This document shows, in pieces, positions 38,498-40,166 of a DNA stretch of 40,166 nucleotides. Position numbers and translations under genes: made by a program. The stretch is from JBDROX01 sp043809645 (lineage in GTDB: Bacteria > Patescibacteriota > Patescibacteriia > Magasanikbacterales > UBA922): NCBI GenBank assembly GCA_043809645.1, contig JBDROX010000006.1:1-40166 (forward strand). Direction: 5' to 3'. Position 1 is the stretch's first letter; each line of letters begins with the position of its first letter. Below the pieces are notes generated by a model. That model saw only the letters and a program-made list of their open reading frames with translations. It was not told where the DNA came from and searched no databases.

Positions 38498-39394
38498 ATG
38501 AAAAAGAATATACTATTTTTTTCAATACTACTCATTAGTTTTTTTATTGGTGTTGGAAATGTTTTTGCAAAATATGGTCTTGAGGAGACAGCAGGATATG
38601 CAGGATTGAAGGGGTATGGAACGTCACTTCCAGACCTCATTGGTCGAGTGATTGGTGCTGGTCTCTCTATGGTCTCGGTGGTCTTCTTCGCACTCATGAT
38701 CTATGCAGGTATTTCCTATATGCTCTCGCGTGGGAATGAGGAGGCTGCGAAGAAATCACTGGGTATGATCTGGGCATCTATTATTGGGATACTTATCGTC
38801 CTGGCGTCATACGCACTTACGAGTTTTGTGTTCAAGGCGATTGGTGGGGAGCCTGTGGCTGCTCCTCCTACTGGCACTGCTGGAGGAGTCTGTCTTGTAG
38901 AGAATCCGGTAGGTGATGACACGTGTATTACTGGTGGAGGATCTGCATGCCCAGGTACATTCTATCAGACAATGGAAGAGTGTAAGGCTGCTGGTGGAGT
39001 AGAGCAGATACCTGCAGCTACACCTCAGGCACCACCGGCACCAGATACTACAGATAAGACTTGGTGTCTTGACATCGATGATAACATTTTCTGTCAGGCA
39101 GATTATGATGGGAATTGTCCAAATGAGTTTAGTTCCCAATCAGCTTGTGATGCTGAGAAGCTCAAATTATATGGAGTCTGTACGTTGAGGAATGAAATGG
39201 ATAAAGAAAATTTTTGTCAAACGGAACCTACCTCTCCCGCTGCTTTCTGTACTAGTAAAAAAATGAATGGAAGCACAGTTTGTGATGCTGTGGGGACAAA
39301 TTGCTATGCTACAAATCTCTGTAAAAATCAAGAGACAAAGACGGATTGTGATAAGCTATCAGTAAATGGAGACTGTGAATGGGTTCCGTCATAA
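38498..39394 (+). CDS. T4SS pilin-like protein with long cysteine-rich C-terminal tail
   Basis: 298 residues. Very similar through the module to the protein at 37766 (LEETAGYAGLKG then GISYMLSRGNEEAAKKSL), so these two are the closest paralogues here. The tail of ~160 residues has repeating Cys pairs (CLVENPVGDDTC, CQADYDGNCP, NCYATNLC) with 'x-C-D' spacings that suggest small disulfide units. It starts 9 nt after the previous stop. Confidence 0.76.
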   Translation: MKKNILFFSILLISFFIGVGNVFAKYGLEETAGYAGLKGYGTSLPDLIGRVIGAGLSMVSVVFFALMIYAGISYMLSRGNEEAAKKSLGMIWASIIGILIVLASYALTSFVFKAIGGEPVAAPPTGTAGGVCLVENPVGDDTCITGGGSACPGTFYQTMEECKAAGGVEQIPAATPQAPPAPDTTDKTWCLDIDDNIFCQADYDGNCPNEFSSQSACDAEKLKLYGVCTLRNEMDKENFCQTEPTSPAAFCTSKKMNGSTVCDAVGTNCYATNLCKNQETKTDCDKLSVNGDCEWVPS

Positions 39395-39404
39395 TATTTT
39401 TTTC

Positions 39405-40136
39405 ATGAAAATAATAAGATCAAAATATTTATTTTTCACTATAGTGTGTCTGCTTGCTTTTGTATTTGTTTTACCAGCATTCGCTGCCAAAACTCTCAGT
39501 GATGCAGACACTAACCTAGGAAAAGTGGTTGGCCCATCTGGAGTTCCGACAACGTCACTCCAAGTTCAGGCAGGAAATGCTATCCGCGTCGCTCTGACTG
39601 TGGTTGGAACACTTTTCTTTCTCCTCATGATCTATGCAGGGCTCTGGTGGATGGCAGCACGGGGGAACGAGGAAAAGATAAAAAAGGCGCGCGGGACACT
39701 CATTGCTGCTATGGTGGGTCTCTCTATCATTGTCGGGGCGTATGCCGTAACCAACTTTGTTATGAGTAGAATTATTCTTGGTCAGTCAGGAGAAGGCCCG
39801 CCAACATCAACAACAAAAACTCCTACAACTCCTACCTCGCCTACGACAGTCTCAGGGCTTTGTGTATCTGTATGCACAGGTATGTCTCAGACAGCCTGTG
39901 ATGTTGCGAGTGACTTTTGTGATTATAATCAACAGTACAAGCTGTGTATCCCAGATGGTGAGCAGATAGAGGACACTTGCGAGGGTCTGAGTGAAAGTTC
40001 TTGTACTGGCTTTTGTGAGTATGATAGCGCAAACAAAGAGTGCAAAACAATTTCTGGAGTACCTCCTGGAGTAAATGACAACTGTGTTGGAAAAGATAAA
40101 AATTCCTGTAAGGATGAATGTCAGTGGAAAGGTTAA
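39405..40136 (+). CDS. T4SS pilin-like protein with PT-linker and cysteine-rich tail
   Basis: 243 residues. Signal peptide 1-27 (AFA-AKT), two-helix module (about 58-82, 97-118) with GLWWMAARGNEEKIKKAR, then a Pro/Thr-rich linker (TSTTKTPTTPTSPTT) and a tail with three repeats of the type C-x-G-[LM]-[S]-x(3)-C-x(5-6)-C (VCTGMSQTACD, TCEGLSESSC, CVGKDKNSC). ATG 39405 is chosen for the signal peptide. Confidence 0.76.
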   Translation: MKIIRSKYLFFTIVCLLAFVFVLPAFAAKTLSDADTNLGKVVGPSGVPTTSLQVQAGNAIRVALTVVGTLFFLLMIYAGLWWMAARGNEEKIKKARGTLIAAMVGLSIIVGAYAVTNFVMSRIILGQSGEGPPTSTTKTPTTPTSPTTVSGLCVSVCTGMSQTACDVASDFCDYNQQYKLCIPDGEQIEDTCEGLSESSCTGFCEYDSANKECKTISGVPPGVNDNCVGKDKNSCKDECQWKG

Positions 40137-40152
40137 TTTTAAGAATTCTACT

Positions 40153-40166
40153 ATGAAAAAATATAT
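40153..40166 (+). CDS. Start of a further gene of the pilin-like cluster, partial
   Basis: ATGAAAAAATATAT begins 16 nt after the previous stop at the right edge (MKKY..). The spacing and basic start fit another signal peptide of the same run. Too short to identify. Confidence 0.35.

Noticed and set aside
1..40166. Alternative genetic code with TGA as glycine (Gracilibacteria/SR1)
   Set aside because: Several core genes, such as ruvB, end at TGA at the expected length, and conserved glycines are encoded by GGN.

Overview
The window looks like a chromosomal piece of a Candidate Phyla Radiation (Patescibacteria, probably Parcubacteria-like) genome. This is inferred from four things: compact genes with short spacers, standard TGA/TAA/TAG stops (no sign of the TGA=Gly code), a serine-recombinase remnant and four-helix-bundle protein of types I associate with these genomes, and a long tandem set of two-helix type IV secretion pilin-like proteins. 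The host genes are moderately AT-rich. Two isolated genes (6209-7651 and 22254-22820) are clearly GC-rich and look acquired.

Region 1 (1-3868) is accessory and is the most interesting part. A truncated IS4-like transposase end is followed by four head-to-tail one-gene cassettes, all on the minus strand: NUDIX hydrolase, unknown protein, 7-helix membrane protein and SAM methyltransferase. They are separated by structured 92-127 nt sites that resemble integron attC sites. In each cassette the box at one end is the exact reverse complement of the box at its own other end, while neighbouring cassettes use different boxes. This is the pattern left by site-specific insertion of circular cassettes. 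Two features are unusual: every site folds as a three-branched structure with conserved junction sequence and freely varying stems, and complementarity of each cassette's ends continues far beyond the box. No integrase gene is visible.

Region 2 (3869-20194) is mostly core: a Trm11/TrmG10-type RNA methyltransferase, a class I glutamine amidotransferase, a foreign ATP-grasp gene, rpsF-ssb-rpsR behind a near-consensus promoter, DUF1294 and PH-domain membrane proteins, ruvB, a secreted surface protein, class Ia ribonucleotide reductase nrdA-nrdB, uppS, tRNA-Leu(UAA) abutting a serine-recombinase remnant, an AI-2E-type permease and an ABC ATPase.

Region 3 (20195-31172) holds the two ABC-2 permeases of that transporter. 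They are separated from the ATPase by four small genes, three of which share an N-terminal motif. After these come an RsuA-family pseudouridine synthase, an AlkD-like glycosylase, a CorC/HlyC-type CBS protein, a second NUDIX hydrolase, a Na+/Ca2+-type antiporter, a coiled-coil protein and galU.

Region 4 (31173-40166) is a cell-surface/secretion locus. Eight proteins share the same module: two membrane helices joined by a G-[WY]-M-x(3-4)-G-[NS]-x-E-[KR]-x-x-K-A loop, as in VirB2/TrbC-like T4SS pilins. They carry different extra domains before or after the module, including an SH3-like domain and cysteine-rich tails. A solute-binding lipoprotein lies among them, and so does a frameshifted four-helix-bundle gene bounded by inverted repeats, probably a small mobile insertion. 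The locus continues past the right edge.
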